From: Burkholderia lata
Lineage (GTDB): Bacteria > Pseudomonadota > Gammaproteobacteria > Burkholderiales > Burkholderiaceae
DNA length: 64,000 nt
NCBI RefSeq assembly: GCF_000012945.1
Contig: NC_007511.1
Coordinates: forward strand, 1,426,001-1,490,000
Reading direction: 5' to 3'
Shown here in pieces: positions 24,107-32,326 of the stretch (the first letter of the stretch is position 1; every line of letters starts with the position of its first letter). The position numbers were made by a program, and so were the translations under genes. The notes under the pieces are model-generated. The model saw nothing but the letters and a program-made list of their open reading frames with translations. It did no database searches and was not told where the DNA came from.

Positions 24107-25759
24107 TTACTGGTTGGCCGACGCGACGGCGGCCCCTGCATCGAGGATGCCCGAGCCCGCCGGCATCGCGGTGCACGACGTGCCGGCCGCGAGCTTGGTC
24201 GTGCGCGTGCCGCCCTGCAGCTTCTGCTGGATCTGCGCCGGCGTGAGGTTGCCGTTCACCGACAACATCAGTGCAGCAACCCCCGTCACCTGCGGCGTCG
24301 CGAGGCTGGTGCCGTTCGCGAGGCCGTAGGTGTCCGAGCCCGGGGTCGTCGTGCCGGTATTCGACGTCGACAGGATGTTGACGCCCGGCGCGCTCAGCGA
24401 GACATCGGGACCGAAGTTGCTGAACGACGCGCGGCGGCCGGTCGCGTCGGTGGCGCCGACGCTGATCACGCCGCGGCAGTTCGCGGGCTGGTCGAGCCCG
24501 GTGGACAGGCCGTCGTTGCCGGCGGCGACGATGACGGTCACGCCCTTCGCGGTCACGTCGTCGATGGCCTGCTGGAACGTCGAGCTGCATGCGCCGACAC
24601 CGCCGAGGCTCAGGTTGATGACCTTCGCGGGGCGCGGGTTGTTCGGTACGCCGCTCACCGCAATGCCGGCAGCCCAGCGCATCCCGTCGGCGATGTCGCT
24701 CGTCGTGCCGCCGCACTTGCCGAGCACGCGCACCGGCAGGATCTGGCCGAGCCACGACACGCCGGCGATGCCGGTGCCGTTGTTGGCGGTCGCGCCGATC
24801 ACGCCCATCACGCGCGTGCCGTGCCAGCTGCTGTCGCTCGGCTGGCTCGCGCAGTGATAGTACGGGCCGTTTGCGTTGTCGAGTTCCTGCTGCGTCACCC
24901 AGTCGCCCGGGTCGGTTGCATCAGGGCTGCGGGTCAGGCCGTTGTTGCTGGTGTTGACGTTGCTGATGAAGCTGTAGCCGGACAGCAGGTTGCCGACGAG
25001 GTCGGCGTGCGGCCGGTAGCCCGTGTCGAGCACGGCCGTGACGACGGTCGGCGAACCCTTGGTCACGTTCCACGCGGGCGGCAGGTCGATACCGGCGGTC
25101 GGATCGGACAGGTACCACTGCTGGCTGTAGAGCGGGTCGCTCGGCGTGTCGCGGATCTGCATCGGGTGATCCGGTTCCGCGTAGTCGACGTCCGAATCGG
25201 CTGCGAATGCCTGCGCGAGCGCGGCTGCGTCGGTGGCGGCCATGCGCTGGCCGAGCGACAGCACGGTCGCGCCATTCGAGATTGTCCGTTCGACCTGCAC
25301 GTTCACCGGCGTTTGCCCGACCGTGCTTGCATAGGCACGTGCGCTGCCGGCGACCGGCGCCGTCCAGCGCGTCATCGAGCGCTGGATCACCGCGTCGAGC
25401 CGCGTCCCGTTGTCGATGGCCGCCATCGCACGCGTGGCCGTCAGCGTCTTCAGCTTGACGATCAGGTGATCGATCGGCGGTTCGACCGGCGCGGCCTGCG
25501 CCGCCATCTGCACGGCGGCCTGCTGCGTCGCGCAGGCATTGCTGCCGGAGGAAGCGGGCGGGGTCGTGGGATTGGACGGCGCGGGAGACGGCGTGGGGGC
25601 AGGGGCGGGCGCTGCGTTGGAAGAAGACGGGTTGCTGCCGTCGCCGCCGCCTCCACCGCCGCAACCGGCGAGGGGCAGGAGGGCGGCGGCGGACAGCATG
25701 CCGGCTAGCATGCGCGCATGTGCGGAGCGCGCCAGCGCAAAATTGAGCTTGGTTCTCAT
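24107..25759 (-). CDS. Surface/periplasmic lipoprotein subtilase (S8 family)
   Basis: A 550-residue subtilisin-like serine peptidase. The signal peptide ends in the lipobox LAGC (Cys33), followed by six glycines and a long Pro/Ala/Ser/Thr linker (about residues 40-75). An inhibitor-like propeptide region follows, then the catalytic domain with D245 (AVLDTGYRPHADL), H313 (SWHGTRVMG), the oxyanion AAGNDG, and S485 (NGTSLATPQVTGVAAL). The start at 25759 gives the correct lipoprotein signal; the in-frame start at 25918 would bury it. Expected to be lipid-anchored and degrade proteins outside the cytoplasm. No neighbour suggests a specific substrate. Confidence 0.93.
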   Translation of the reverse strand: MRTKLNFALARSAHARMLAGMLSAAALLPLAGCGGGGGGDGSNPSSSNAAPAPAPTPSPAPSNPTTPPASSGSNACATQQAAVQMAAQAAPVEPPIDHLIVKLKTLTATRAMAAIDNGTRLDAVIQRSMTRWTAPVAGSARAYASTVGQTPVNVQVERTISNGATVLSLGQRMAATDAAALAQAFAADSDVDYAEPDHPMQIRDTPSDPLYSQQWYLSDPTAGIDLPPAWNVTKGSPTVVTAVLDTGYRPHADLVGNLLSGYSFISNVNTSNNGLTRSPDATDPGDWVTQQELDNANGPYYHCASQPSDSSWHGTRVMGVIGATANNGTGIAGVSWLGQILPVRVLGKCGGTTSDIADGMRWAAGIAVSGVPNNPRPAKVINLSLGGVGACSSTFQQAIDDVTAKGVTVIVAAGNDGLSTGLDQPANCRGVISVGATDATGRRASFSNFGPDVSLSAPGVNILSTSNTGTTTPGSDTYGLANGTSLATPQVTGVAALMLSVNGNLTPAQIQQKLQGGTRTTKLAAGTSCTAMPAGSGILDAGAAVASANQ

Positions 25760-26180
25760 GTTGAAACTCGATCCTCGTAGATAACCGTCGTGCCGGCGGT
25801 GCCGCTGGTCCGGCTGACCCGGACCTTGTCTTTTTTGTCTGACGGTTGCAGCAAGGTTGCTGCGACGCGCCATGCACTGGGTAACGGCTTGCGCGGCGGC
25901 TTCTTGAGTGCGTTTCACGAGAAAAACCGGGGCGGGCGCAAACGATTACGTTGGTGCGTTGCAGCATGAACGCGTGTTTGGAACGCGTGGCACAAAAGGT
26001 GGGGCGAGTCCGTGCGCGGCCGGTCGGGCGATACGTGCGGCGCGGGCTCGTTTGCGCGGTACGGAAAACATCTTTCACGGCCCGGCCGCGGTGGAAGGTT
26101 GATTACGCTTTCCCTGATGCGACGCGAATTTTGTCGGGCGTACGATCGCGATTCGATCAACGTTTCGTCAGGAGAAAAGC
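25760..26180. other. Divergent intergenic region (subtilase / amino-acid binding protein)
   Basis: No supportable gene. It contains a terminator-shaped element on the plus strand: GGTCCGG (25807-25813), loop CTGAC, CCGGACC (25819-25825), then TTGTC and six T (25831-25836). It would stop a transcript coming from under the subtilase gene. A strong ribosome-binding site, AGGAG, precedes the gene at 26181. Confidence 0.45.
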
Positions 26181-27077
26181 ATGGATCGTCGCTTACGCTG
26201 GCTGGCCGTCGCGCTGTCCTGTGCGCTGGCGGGCACCGCGCACGCGCAGGCCCTCACCGGCACGCTGAAGAAGATCAAGGACACGGGCGTCGTGTCGCTG
26301 GGCATTCGCGAATCGTCGGTGCCGTTCTCGTATTCGGACAACCAGCAGAAGAACATCGGCTATTCGCGCGACATCGCGGCGCGCATCATCGACCAGCTGA
26401 AGACGGACCTGAACGCGCCGAACCTCGCGGTGAAGGAAATCCCGATCACGTCGCAGAACCGGATTCCGCTATTGCAGAACGGGACGATCGATTTCGAATG
26501 CGGATCGACGACGAACACGCTCGAACGGCAGAAGCAGGCCGCGTTCTCGAACAGCATCTTTCTTTATGGCATCCGCTTCAGCACGCGCAAGGATTCCGGC
26601 GTGAAGGACTTCGCGGACCTGGCCGGCAAGACGGTCGCGACGACGGCCGGCACGTCGGACGAGCGCCTGCTGCGCAAGCTCAATGAAGAGAAGGCGATGA
26701 ACATGACGATCATCAGCGCGAAGGATCACGCCGAAGCGTTCATGAACGTCACGACCGGGCGCGCGGTGGCGTTCGTGATGGACGAGCCGCTGCTGTACGG
26801 CGAGATCGCGAAGGATCGCAACCCGGGCGCGTACACGGTGACGGGCACGCCGCTCGTTCACGAGAACTACGCGTGCATGATGCGCAGGGACGATCCGGCG
26901 TTCAAGCATGTCGTCGACGGCGTGATCGCGAAGATGCAGACGTCGGGTGCCGCCGAGAAGCTCTACAACCAGTGGTTCACGCAGCCGATTCCGCCCAAGG
27001 GCGTGAGCCTCAACTATCCGCTGTCGGCGGAGATGAAGCAGCTGTTCAGGAATCCGACGGATCAGGCGCAGTATTGA
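26181..27077 (+). CDS. Glutamate/aspartate-type ABC substrate-binding protein
   Basis: A 298-residue periplasmic binding protein resembling GltI. A signal peptide (LAVALSCALAGTAHA, cleaved near residue 23) is followed by the SBP_bac_3 domain with GVVSLGIRESSVPFSYSD, the hallmark ECGSTTNTLERQK and the hinge-lobe motif AFVMDEPLLYGEIAKD. It should capture acidic amino acids for an ABC importer. No permease or ATPase gene follows: the next gene is an MFS transporter 355 bp away, so this binding protein is an orphan and must use components encoded elsewhere. The AGGAGAAAAGC ribosome-binding site supports the start. Confidence 0.92.
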   Translation: MDRRLRWLAVALSCALAGTAHAQALTGTLKKIKDTGVVSLGIRESSVPFSYSDNQQKNIGYSRDIAARIIDQLKTDLNAPNLAVKEIPITSQNRIPLLQNGTIDFECGSTTNTLERQKQAAFSNSIFLYGIRFSTRKDSGVKDFADLAGKTVATTAGTSDERLLRKLNEEKAMNMTIISAKDHAEAFMNVTTGRAVAFVMDEPLLYGEIAKDRNPGAYTVTGTPLVHENYACMMRRDDPAFKHVVDGVIAKMQTSGAAEKLYNQWFTQPIPPKGVSLNYPLSAEMKQLFRNPTDQAQY

Positions 27078-27431
27078 CGGGATGCGGGACTGATCGACGT
27101 TCGGCAATGAAAAACCGCCGGCTCGTGCCGGCGGTGTCGACAGCACGGCAGGGCGAAACGCGCCACGCACACATTCCAGGCCCGCGCGGGACCGGGATGC
27201 CGAGCCAGCCGGGTTTTCTACCGACGGCGATGCTCCCCCGGCGAGCGCTGCCGCGCCGGGAGCGGATTTCCGGGCATGCCGCAATCGGCATTCAACCTCG
27301 TCCACGCCAGGGGAATCCGGCTGCGCGACCCGACAACAGGCACAATACGGGATTCGCCACGTCGCACGCGTGTTCGCCATCCGAACATCGCACGGCTGCG
27401 CCGCTGCCGCCCGACATCCTTCCCAGTCGTC
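27078..27431. other. Intergenic region with hairpins ahead of the Bcr/CflA gene
   Basis: No gene seen. A hairpin ACCGCCGGC / GCCGGCGGT (27114-27122, 27127-27135) follows an A-run and lies after the binding-protein gene; it is terminator-like but lacks a plus-strand T-tract. A second small hairpin, ATGCCG / CGGCAT (27276-27281, 27286-27291), lies in the leader of the MFS gene. Confidence 0.45.
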
Positions 27432-28685
27432 ATGAACGCCACGCTCACTCCCGCGCGCGAGTCGAATTCGCCGCGTTTCCTGCTGTTCCTGATCTGTCTG
27501 TTCGCGTCTGCCGGCCAGCTCGCGATCGACATCTACGTGCCCGCGCTGCCTGACATGGCACGTTCGTTCGCGACCACGCCGCAGGCGATCCAGTCGAGCG
27601 TGTCGGGCTACATGGCGGCCTATGCGCTCGGCCAGCTCATCTTCGGGCCGGTGGCCGATGCTTACGGGCGCAAGCGCGTGCTCGCGTTCGGGCTCGTGAT
27701 CTACACGATCGGCTGCCTGTTGTCGCTCGGCGCGCAGAACCTGGAGACGTTCGTGCTGGCGCGCTGCCTGCAGGGCTTCGGGATCGCGACCACCAACCTG
27801 CTCGCGAAGGCGATCATCACCGATTCGTTCTCCGGCCAGGCGCTGATGCACGCGTTTACGTACATGTCGATCGCGTGGGGGCTCGCGCCGATCGTCGCAC
27901 CGGTGATCGGCGCGCACTTGCAGGAATGGTTCGGCTGGCGCGCGTGCCTCGTGTTCCTGCTGGTGTACTCGCTGGTGATGTGGGCGCTGCTGTGGCGTTA
28001 CCGGGAAACCTTGCCGAAACCCGTGCATCTCGAGCCACGCACGCTGATGACGAACGCGGGCAAGGTGCTGGCGAGCCCGGTGTTCCAGAGCTGCTTCCTC
28101 GCACAGGGGCTGTGCTACAGCATCCTGCTCGTGTTCAACATCGTCGGGCCGTTCATGGTGCAGACCACGCTGCACAAGCCGCCGACCTTCTTCGGCTATC
28201 TCGCACTTGGTATCGGGCTGATGTATTTCCTCGGCGGCCTGTCGAACCGGATTCACCGTCCCGGGCTGCCGAGCGCCGAGCAACGGCTGCGCATCGGCGC
28301 GCGCGTGATGGCAGGCGCGTCGGTCGCGATGCTGGTGCTGGCGCTGACCGTCGGGCTGCGCGTCTGGACGCTTGCGACGCCGGTGCTCGTGATGGGCTTC
28401 TGCGCGGGCGCGATGTATCCGACGCTGATGGCCAAGGGCAATTCGCTGTTTCCACATATCGCCGGCCTGACGAGCGCGATTCTCGGATGCGCACTGCTGC
28501 TGGTGTCGTCCGCGATGATGGGGCTGGCCGGTTTCGTGTCGATTCACGTGCTGACGCCACTCGCGGTGTTCTTCGTCGTGCTGTCGTGCATCGTCGTGTG
28601 GATGGTCACCAAGCTGTTGCGGTACCTGTCGCAGCAGCAGGCCCAGGCCGCGTCCGTCGTGTGCGGGCGCGAGGAGGCTGCCTGA
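27432..28685 (+). CDS. Bcr/CflA-family multidrug efflux MFS transporter
   Basis: A 417-residue, 12-helix transporter of the DHA1 Bcr/CflA branch. Helix 1 carries QLAIDIYVPALPDMARSF, the loop after helix 2 has GPVADAYGRKRVLAFG (motif A), and the helix-4 arginine lies in LARCLQGFG. Relatives confer resistance to bicyclomycin, chloramphenicol or sulfonamides and export cysteine. The start at 27432 matches the family; an earlier in-frame ATG at 27276 would add 52 hydrophilic residues. The GNAT gene begins directly after its stop codon, so the two form an operon. Confidence 0.92.
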   Translation: MNATLTPARESNSPRFLLFLICLFASAGQLAIDIYVPALPDMARSFATTPQAIQSSVSGYMAAYALGQLIFGPVADAYGRKRVLAFGLVIYTIGCLLSLGAQNLETFVLARCLQGFGIATTNLLAKAIITDSFSGQALMHAFTYMSIAWGLAPIVAPVIGAHLQEWFGWRACLVFLLVYSLVMWALLWRYRETLPKPVHLEPRTLMTNAGKVLASPVFQSCFLAQGLCYSILLVFNIVGPFMVQTTLHKPPTFFGYLALGIGLMYFLGGLSNRIHRPGLPSAEQRLRIGARVMAGASVAMLVLALTVGLRVWTLATPVLVMGFCAGAMYPTLMAKGNSLFPHIAGLTSAILGCALLLVSSAMMGLAGFVSIHVLTPLAVFFVVLSCIVVWMVTKLLRYLSQQQAQAASVVCGREEAA

Positions 28686-29228
28686 GTGGCACCTGTCGAC
28701 CAGCCCATGAACCCGATCCTGCTGAGTCGCGTCGCCCGAACCGACGCCGCCGACCTGATCGCCGCCAACCGCGCGAGCCGGAGCCACCACCTGCCGTGGG
28801 TTGACTCATTCACCGACCAGGCGGGATTCGACCAGTGGTTCGGCCGCTGCCTGACGGGGCCGAACGTCGGCCTCGTCGCGCGCGAACGCACGTCCGGGGC
28901 GGTGGTTGGCGTGGTGAACCTCAACGAGATCGTCGGCGGGGTGTTCCAGAGCGCGTATCTCGGGTACTACGGCATGGCGGCGTTCAGCCGCAAGGGGCTG
29001 ATGACCGAGGCCATGCGCGCGGCGATCGGCGTCGCGTTCGGCGAACTCGGGCTGCATCGGCTCGAAGCGAACATCCAGCCCGGCAACCACGCGTCGATTG
29101 CGCTGGTGCGGCGGCTCGGTTTCACGAAAGAGGGGTTTTCGCCGCGTTATCTGCGCCTCGGCGGCGAATGGCGCGACCACGAACGGTGGGCGCTGCTGGC
29201 TGACGGCGAACCCGAAGCGCACACCTGA
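28686..29228 (+). CDS. GNAT acetyltransferase, RimJ/RimL type
   Basis: A 180-residue GCN5-related N-acetyltransferase. Visible are VGVVNLNEIVGGVFQSAYLG (beta4), the acetyl-CoA region AAFSRKGLMTEAMRAAI, and HRLEANIQPGNHASIALVRR with LGFTKEG, the typical RimJ/RimL ending. Members acetylate ribosomal protein N-termini or small amines, including antibiotics. The start is a GTG at 28686, which abuts the MFS stop and has GAGGAGG eight bases upstream inside that gene; a later ATG at 28707 lacks a ribosome-binding site. Coupling to a drug pump suggests a shared role in resistance, but this is inference. Confidence 0.9.
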   Translation: MAPVDQPMNPILLSRVARTDAADLIAANRASRSHHLPWVDSFTDQAGFDQWFGRCLTGPNVGLVARERTSGAVVGVVNLNEIVGGVFQSAYLGYYGMAAFSRKGLMTEAMRAAIGVAFGELGLHRLEANIQPGNHASIALVRRLGFTKEGFSPRYLRLGGEWRDHERWALLADGEPEAHT

Positions 29229-29249
29229 CGCCCGCTACCGGGCGTTTTT
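29228..29249 (+). terminator. Intrinsic terminator after the acetyltransferase gene
   Basis: ACGCCCG (29228-29234), loop CTAC, CGGGCGT (29239-29245), followed by a run of five T. It is a canonical plus-strand terminator starting at the stop codon of the GNAT gene. Confidence 0.9.
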
Positions 29250-29267
29250 CTTCCCGCCACCGGCCGC

Positions 29268-29957
29268 TTACAGCGGATGCGCCGCGCCGGCCTGCGTCAG
29301 CAGCGACACGGCAGCCGGGTCCGGCATCCCGTTCGAGTCGATCGCGCCGGCTTTCGCGAGTGCGACGAGATCGCTGTCGACACCCGGTTGCCCGACCGTG
29401 AACGACGTGGTCAGGAATGCCGGCGCCGCGAACGCAACCGAATAGCGCTGCTGCAGGTTCGTCACCACGGCCGATTGCGCGGCCTGTACGGTGTTCGCGC
29501 TGTTCATCGCCTGCTGGTAGCGCGAATTCCCCTGGAAATTGCCGATCAATGTGGCCGTGTTCGTGCCGAGCTGGGCGGCGAGATAGACCAGCATCAGCTC
29601 GGTCTCGGGCGTCGTATTGAACGTGCCGCCTGCGTACGCGAGCGAATGCAGGCTCGTGCCGCCCGACGTCACGGTGATCACGCACGGCAGCGTGGCGTTG
29701 ACCGCCACGCTGTAGTTGCCGCCGCCATCCGTCAGCGTTGTCGCCGAACCCGCCGCGCAACTGACCGTTACCTGCGCGCTTGCGAGCGCGTCGCCCGTCG
29801 CGGCCGTGCCGGAGAGCGCGACGGTCTGCGTGTTGTTGTTGAAGCAGGCATCGACGCCGAAGCAGGCATCGCCGTTGCACGCCTGAAGCGTTGCGAGGGT
29901 GGCGAGGCAGAGCGTGCCCAAAGCGGGGCGGATGAAGCGCCTGGGGTGCAGGTTCAT
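29268..29957 (-). CDS. Predicted lipoprotein with carboxypeptidase-regulatory-like repeat
   Basis: A 229-residue exported protein. Its signal peptide ends in TLQAC (Cys27), a plausible lipobox. The next part is cysteine-rich (CNGDACFGVDACFNNN), then a domain of beta strands (VALSGTAATGDALASAQVTV, DGGGNYSVAV) resembles carboxypeptidase-regulatory-like or Ig-like folds. The C-terminal half is helical and rich in Ala, Asn and Gln. It starts at 29957, because the longer in-frame start would place the signal peptide internally. Function is unknown; it is probably attached to the outer membrane. Confidence 0.75.
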   Translation of the reverse strand: MNLHPRRFIRPALGTLCLATLATLQACNGDACFGVDACFNNNTQTVALSGTAATGDALASAQVTVSCAAGSATTLTDGGGNYSVAVNATLPCVITVTSGGTSLHSLAYAGGTFNTTPETELMLVYLAAQLGTNTATLIGNFQGNSRYQQAMNSANTVQAAQSAVVTNLQQRYSVAFAAPAFLTTSFTVGQPGVDSDLVALAKAGAIDSNGMPDPAAVSLLTQAGAAHPL

Positions 29958-30170
29958 GGTCGCGGGTGTCCGGAAGAAGGGCGCAGCCGGTGCGTCAGGG
30001 GACGCGGCGCCGTTCAAGTCATTCTAGGTTCCGTATTCGTGGGCTGCTTGCCCGTTTGTCCGCTGCGCCGGAAACCTTTCAGTTCCTTTCGTAATTGGTT
30101 AAGCTGCGGGACGATTAAAAACGACGAGAGAACGCGCCGTCCTCGCTGGAGTCGGCGCGCCGTTTCCGAC

Positions 30171-31595
30171 ATGAACTTGAAACGACAGACGGGCCGGCCG
30201 TGCCCGCCGGGTGGCGAGGGCGATCCGGCTTCGTCGGCAGGCAGGAACCGAGGCGGTATTCGGCACGCACGCAGCACGAAGGACGCGACCTGCAGGCGCG
30301 GCATCCGGACGGCCACCACGGCCTTGCTGGCAAGCGCGGTCGTGCTGTTCGGCAGCGCGGCCATCGCAGCGCCGGCCGAAGCCGGCAACACCGCCGTCGA
30401 GGCGTCGTCGGCCAATACGCTTTTCGCCCCAACCGACTCCGCCTGCACGCACGTGGCCGCCGCAGCGGCCTATCCGGTCGCCGCTAAACCCGAGGTCGCG
30501 CCGCCGTTGAAAGGCCGCGTGACCGACACGACGGGGGTGCTCAGCAGCGCCTGCACATCCGAGCTGACCGACCGCCTCGCTGCGCTCGAACAACGACTCG
30601 GCGTACAGGTCGCGGTCCTGCTGGTCGGCTCGACCGGGCAGTCGACGATCGAACAGTTCGCGACCACCGTATTCGACCAGTGGAAGCTCGGCAAGGCCGA
30701 GGTCAACAACGGGCTGCTGCTGGTCGCCGCGCTCAACGACCATACCGTGCGGATCGAAGTCGGCTACGGGCTCGAAGGCACGATTCCGGACATCGTCGCG
30801 GGCCGGATCATCCGCGAGCGGATCGTGCCGGCATTCCGCGAGAACCGCATTGAAGGCGGCATCAGCGATGCGGTGGACGCACTGACGCGCCAATTGATGC
30901 CGGCGGACGCCGCGATGCCTGAGCCGGCCGCACCCGCGACGGCGCCCGGCGGGCGCGACGACGTATACGAAACGGACGCGGCGACCACGACCGATGCCAC
31001 GCATGCGCCGCCCCGCGACGCACGGACCGGCGGCGCGAAGTACCAGTCGAACGGCCTGCTCGTGCGGAAACACGCGAACACGGGCGGCGTACGGTTCTGG
31101 TTCCTGCTCGGGGTAGCCAATGTGGTGCTGGGCGTGATCGCGCAGTGGCGCCAGCTGCGCCGCAGGGTGACGCTGCTGGCCGCCTGGCTCGTGGCGGCCG
31201 TCGTGCCGATCGTGGTGCTGCCGGTCGGCGCGATCTTCAATGGCAATCTCGCCGCCATGCTGGGCGCCGCGGCGTTCGTCCCGGCGGCGGCCGGGGTCGC
31301 GCCGTGCCTGCTCGGCATCAACCTGTTCCTGTCGGCGCGCGTGCGCAAATACACGGCGATCGTGGGCGGGACGCTGTTCATGATCATCGCGATCGGGCGC
31401 GAGCTGGATTATTCGATCGAGGAAGTGCTGTCCGGCATCTTCGGCGTGCTGTGCGTGCTCGCCGTGATCTGGGGGAAGCTGATGGGCATCGGCTCGTCGT
31501 CTTCCTCGTCGGGCTCCCGATCGCGCTCGAGCTCCGATTCGTTCCGTGGCGGCGGCGGTTCGAGCGGCGGCGGCGGCGCATCGGGCCGCTGGTAG
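30171..31595 (+). CDS. TPM-domain membrane protein (YgcG-like) with glycine-rich tail
   Basis: A 474-residue protein. An N-terminal extension of about 45 basic residues precedes a signal/anchor segment (LLASAVVLFGSAAIA). Residues about 113-250 form the TPM_phosphatase domain (VTDTTGVLSS, VAVLLVGSTG, GLLLVAALNDHTVRIEVGYG, IRERIVPAFRENRIEGGI). Then come four to five hydrophobic helices (about 300-440) and a Ser/Gly-rich tail (GGGGSSGGGGASGRW) typical of the family. TPM proteins often pair with LemA, as here with the gene at 31677. Their role is uncertain; related plant proteins act in photosystem repair. Confidence 0.88.
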   Translation: MNLKRQTGRPCPPGGEGDPASSAGRNRGGIRHARSTKDATCRRGIRTATTALLASAVVLFGSAAIAAPAEAGNTAVEASSANTLFAPTDSACTHVAAAAAYPVAAKPEVAPPLKGRVTDTTGVLSSACTSELTDRLAALEQRLGVQVAVLLVGSTGQSTIEQFATTVFDQWKLGKAEVNNGLLLVAALNDHTVRIEVGYGLEGTIPDIVAGRIIRERIVPAFRENRIEGGISDAVDALTRQLMPADAAMPEPAAPATAPGGRDDVYETDAATTTDATHAPPRDARTGGAKYQSNGLLVRKHANTGGVRFWFLLGVANVVLGVIAQWRQLRRRVTLLAAWLVAAVVPIVVLPVGAIFNGNLAAMLGAAAFVPAAAGVAPCLLGINLFLSARVRKYTAIVGGTLFMIIAIGRELDYSIEEVLSGIFGVLCVLAVIWGKLMGIGSSSSSSGSRSRSSSDSFRGGGGSSGGGGASGRW

Positions 31596-31676
31596 CCCAC
31601 GCGCGCCGCGTGCCCGCGCACCTGATTCTTTTCACCTACCGCTCCGCCCGGAGCGTTCAACCGGAAACTACCGACG

Positions 31677-32303
31677 ATGAAATGGTTTCGAATCCTGCTC
31701 GTGTGCTGCGTGCTGGCTCCGCTCGCGGGGTGCGGCTATAACGCGATCCAGTCGTCCGACGAGGACATCAATGCCGCGTGGTCCGAAGTGCTGAACCAGT
31801 ACCAGCGCCGCGCCGATCTCGTGCCGAACCTCGCCGCGTCGGTGAAGGGCTACGCGGCGCACGAGGAGCGCGTGCTGACCGAGGTGGCGTCGGCCCGGGC
31901 GCGCGTGGGCAGCGTGCAGATGACACCGGAGATGGCGAAGGATCCGGCCGCGCTCGCGGCGTTCGACCAGCGGCAGGGCGAGCTGTCCGGGGCGCTGAGC
32001 CGGCTGATGGTGGTGTCCGAGCGCTACCCGGAGCTGAAGGCGAACGAAGCGTTCCGTGATCTGCAGACGCAGCTCGAAGGCACGGAAAACCGCATCGCGG
32101 TCGCGCGCGGCCGCTACATCAAGACGGTGCAGCACTACAACGTGCAGATCCGCCAGTTCCCGGGCGTCCTGATCGCGAAGATCTTCGACTACCAGCCGCG
32201 CCCGAATTTCGGCGTCGCGAACGAAGCGGCGATCTCGACCGCGCCGACGCTTGATTTCTCCGCCCGGCCGCAGCCGCCAAAGGCAAACGCGGCCGGCGAG
32301 TAA
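31677..32303 (+). CDS. LemA-family lipoprotein
   Basis: A 208-residue protein with a signal peptide ending in the lipobox LAGC (Cys19). The LemA domain is helical and carries the family hallmarks AAWSEVLNQYQRRADLVPNL and ENRIAVARGRYIKTVQHYNVQIRQFPG. The family is widespread but without an agreed biochemical role. LemA usually precedes one or two TPM-domain genes; here it follows a single TPM gene by 81 bp in the same direction, an inverted order. The gene runs convergently into pbpC with 23 bp between stops. Confidence 0.93.
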   Translation: MKWFRILLVCCVLAPLAGCGYNAIQSSDEDINAAWSEVLNQYQRRADLVPNLAASVKGYAAHEERVLTEVASARARVGSVQMTPEMAKDPAALAAFDQRQGELSGALSRLMVVSERYPELKANEAFRDLQTQLEGTENRIAVARGRYIKTVQHYNVQIRQFPGVLIAKIFDYQPRPNFGVANEAAISTAPTLDFSARPQPPKANAAGE

Positions 32304-32326
32304 CGCCGGCTCACGCGCTCAAGCGC

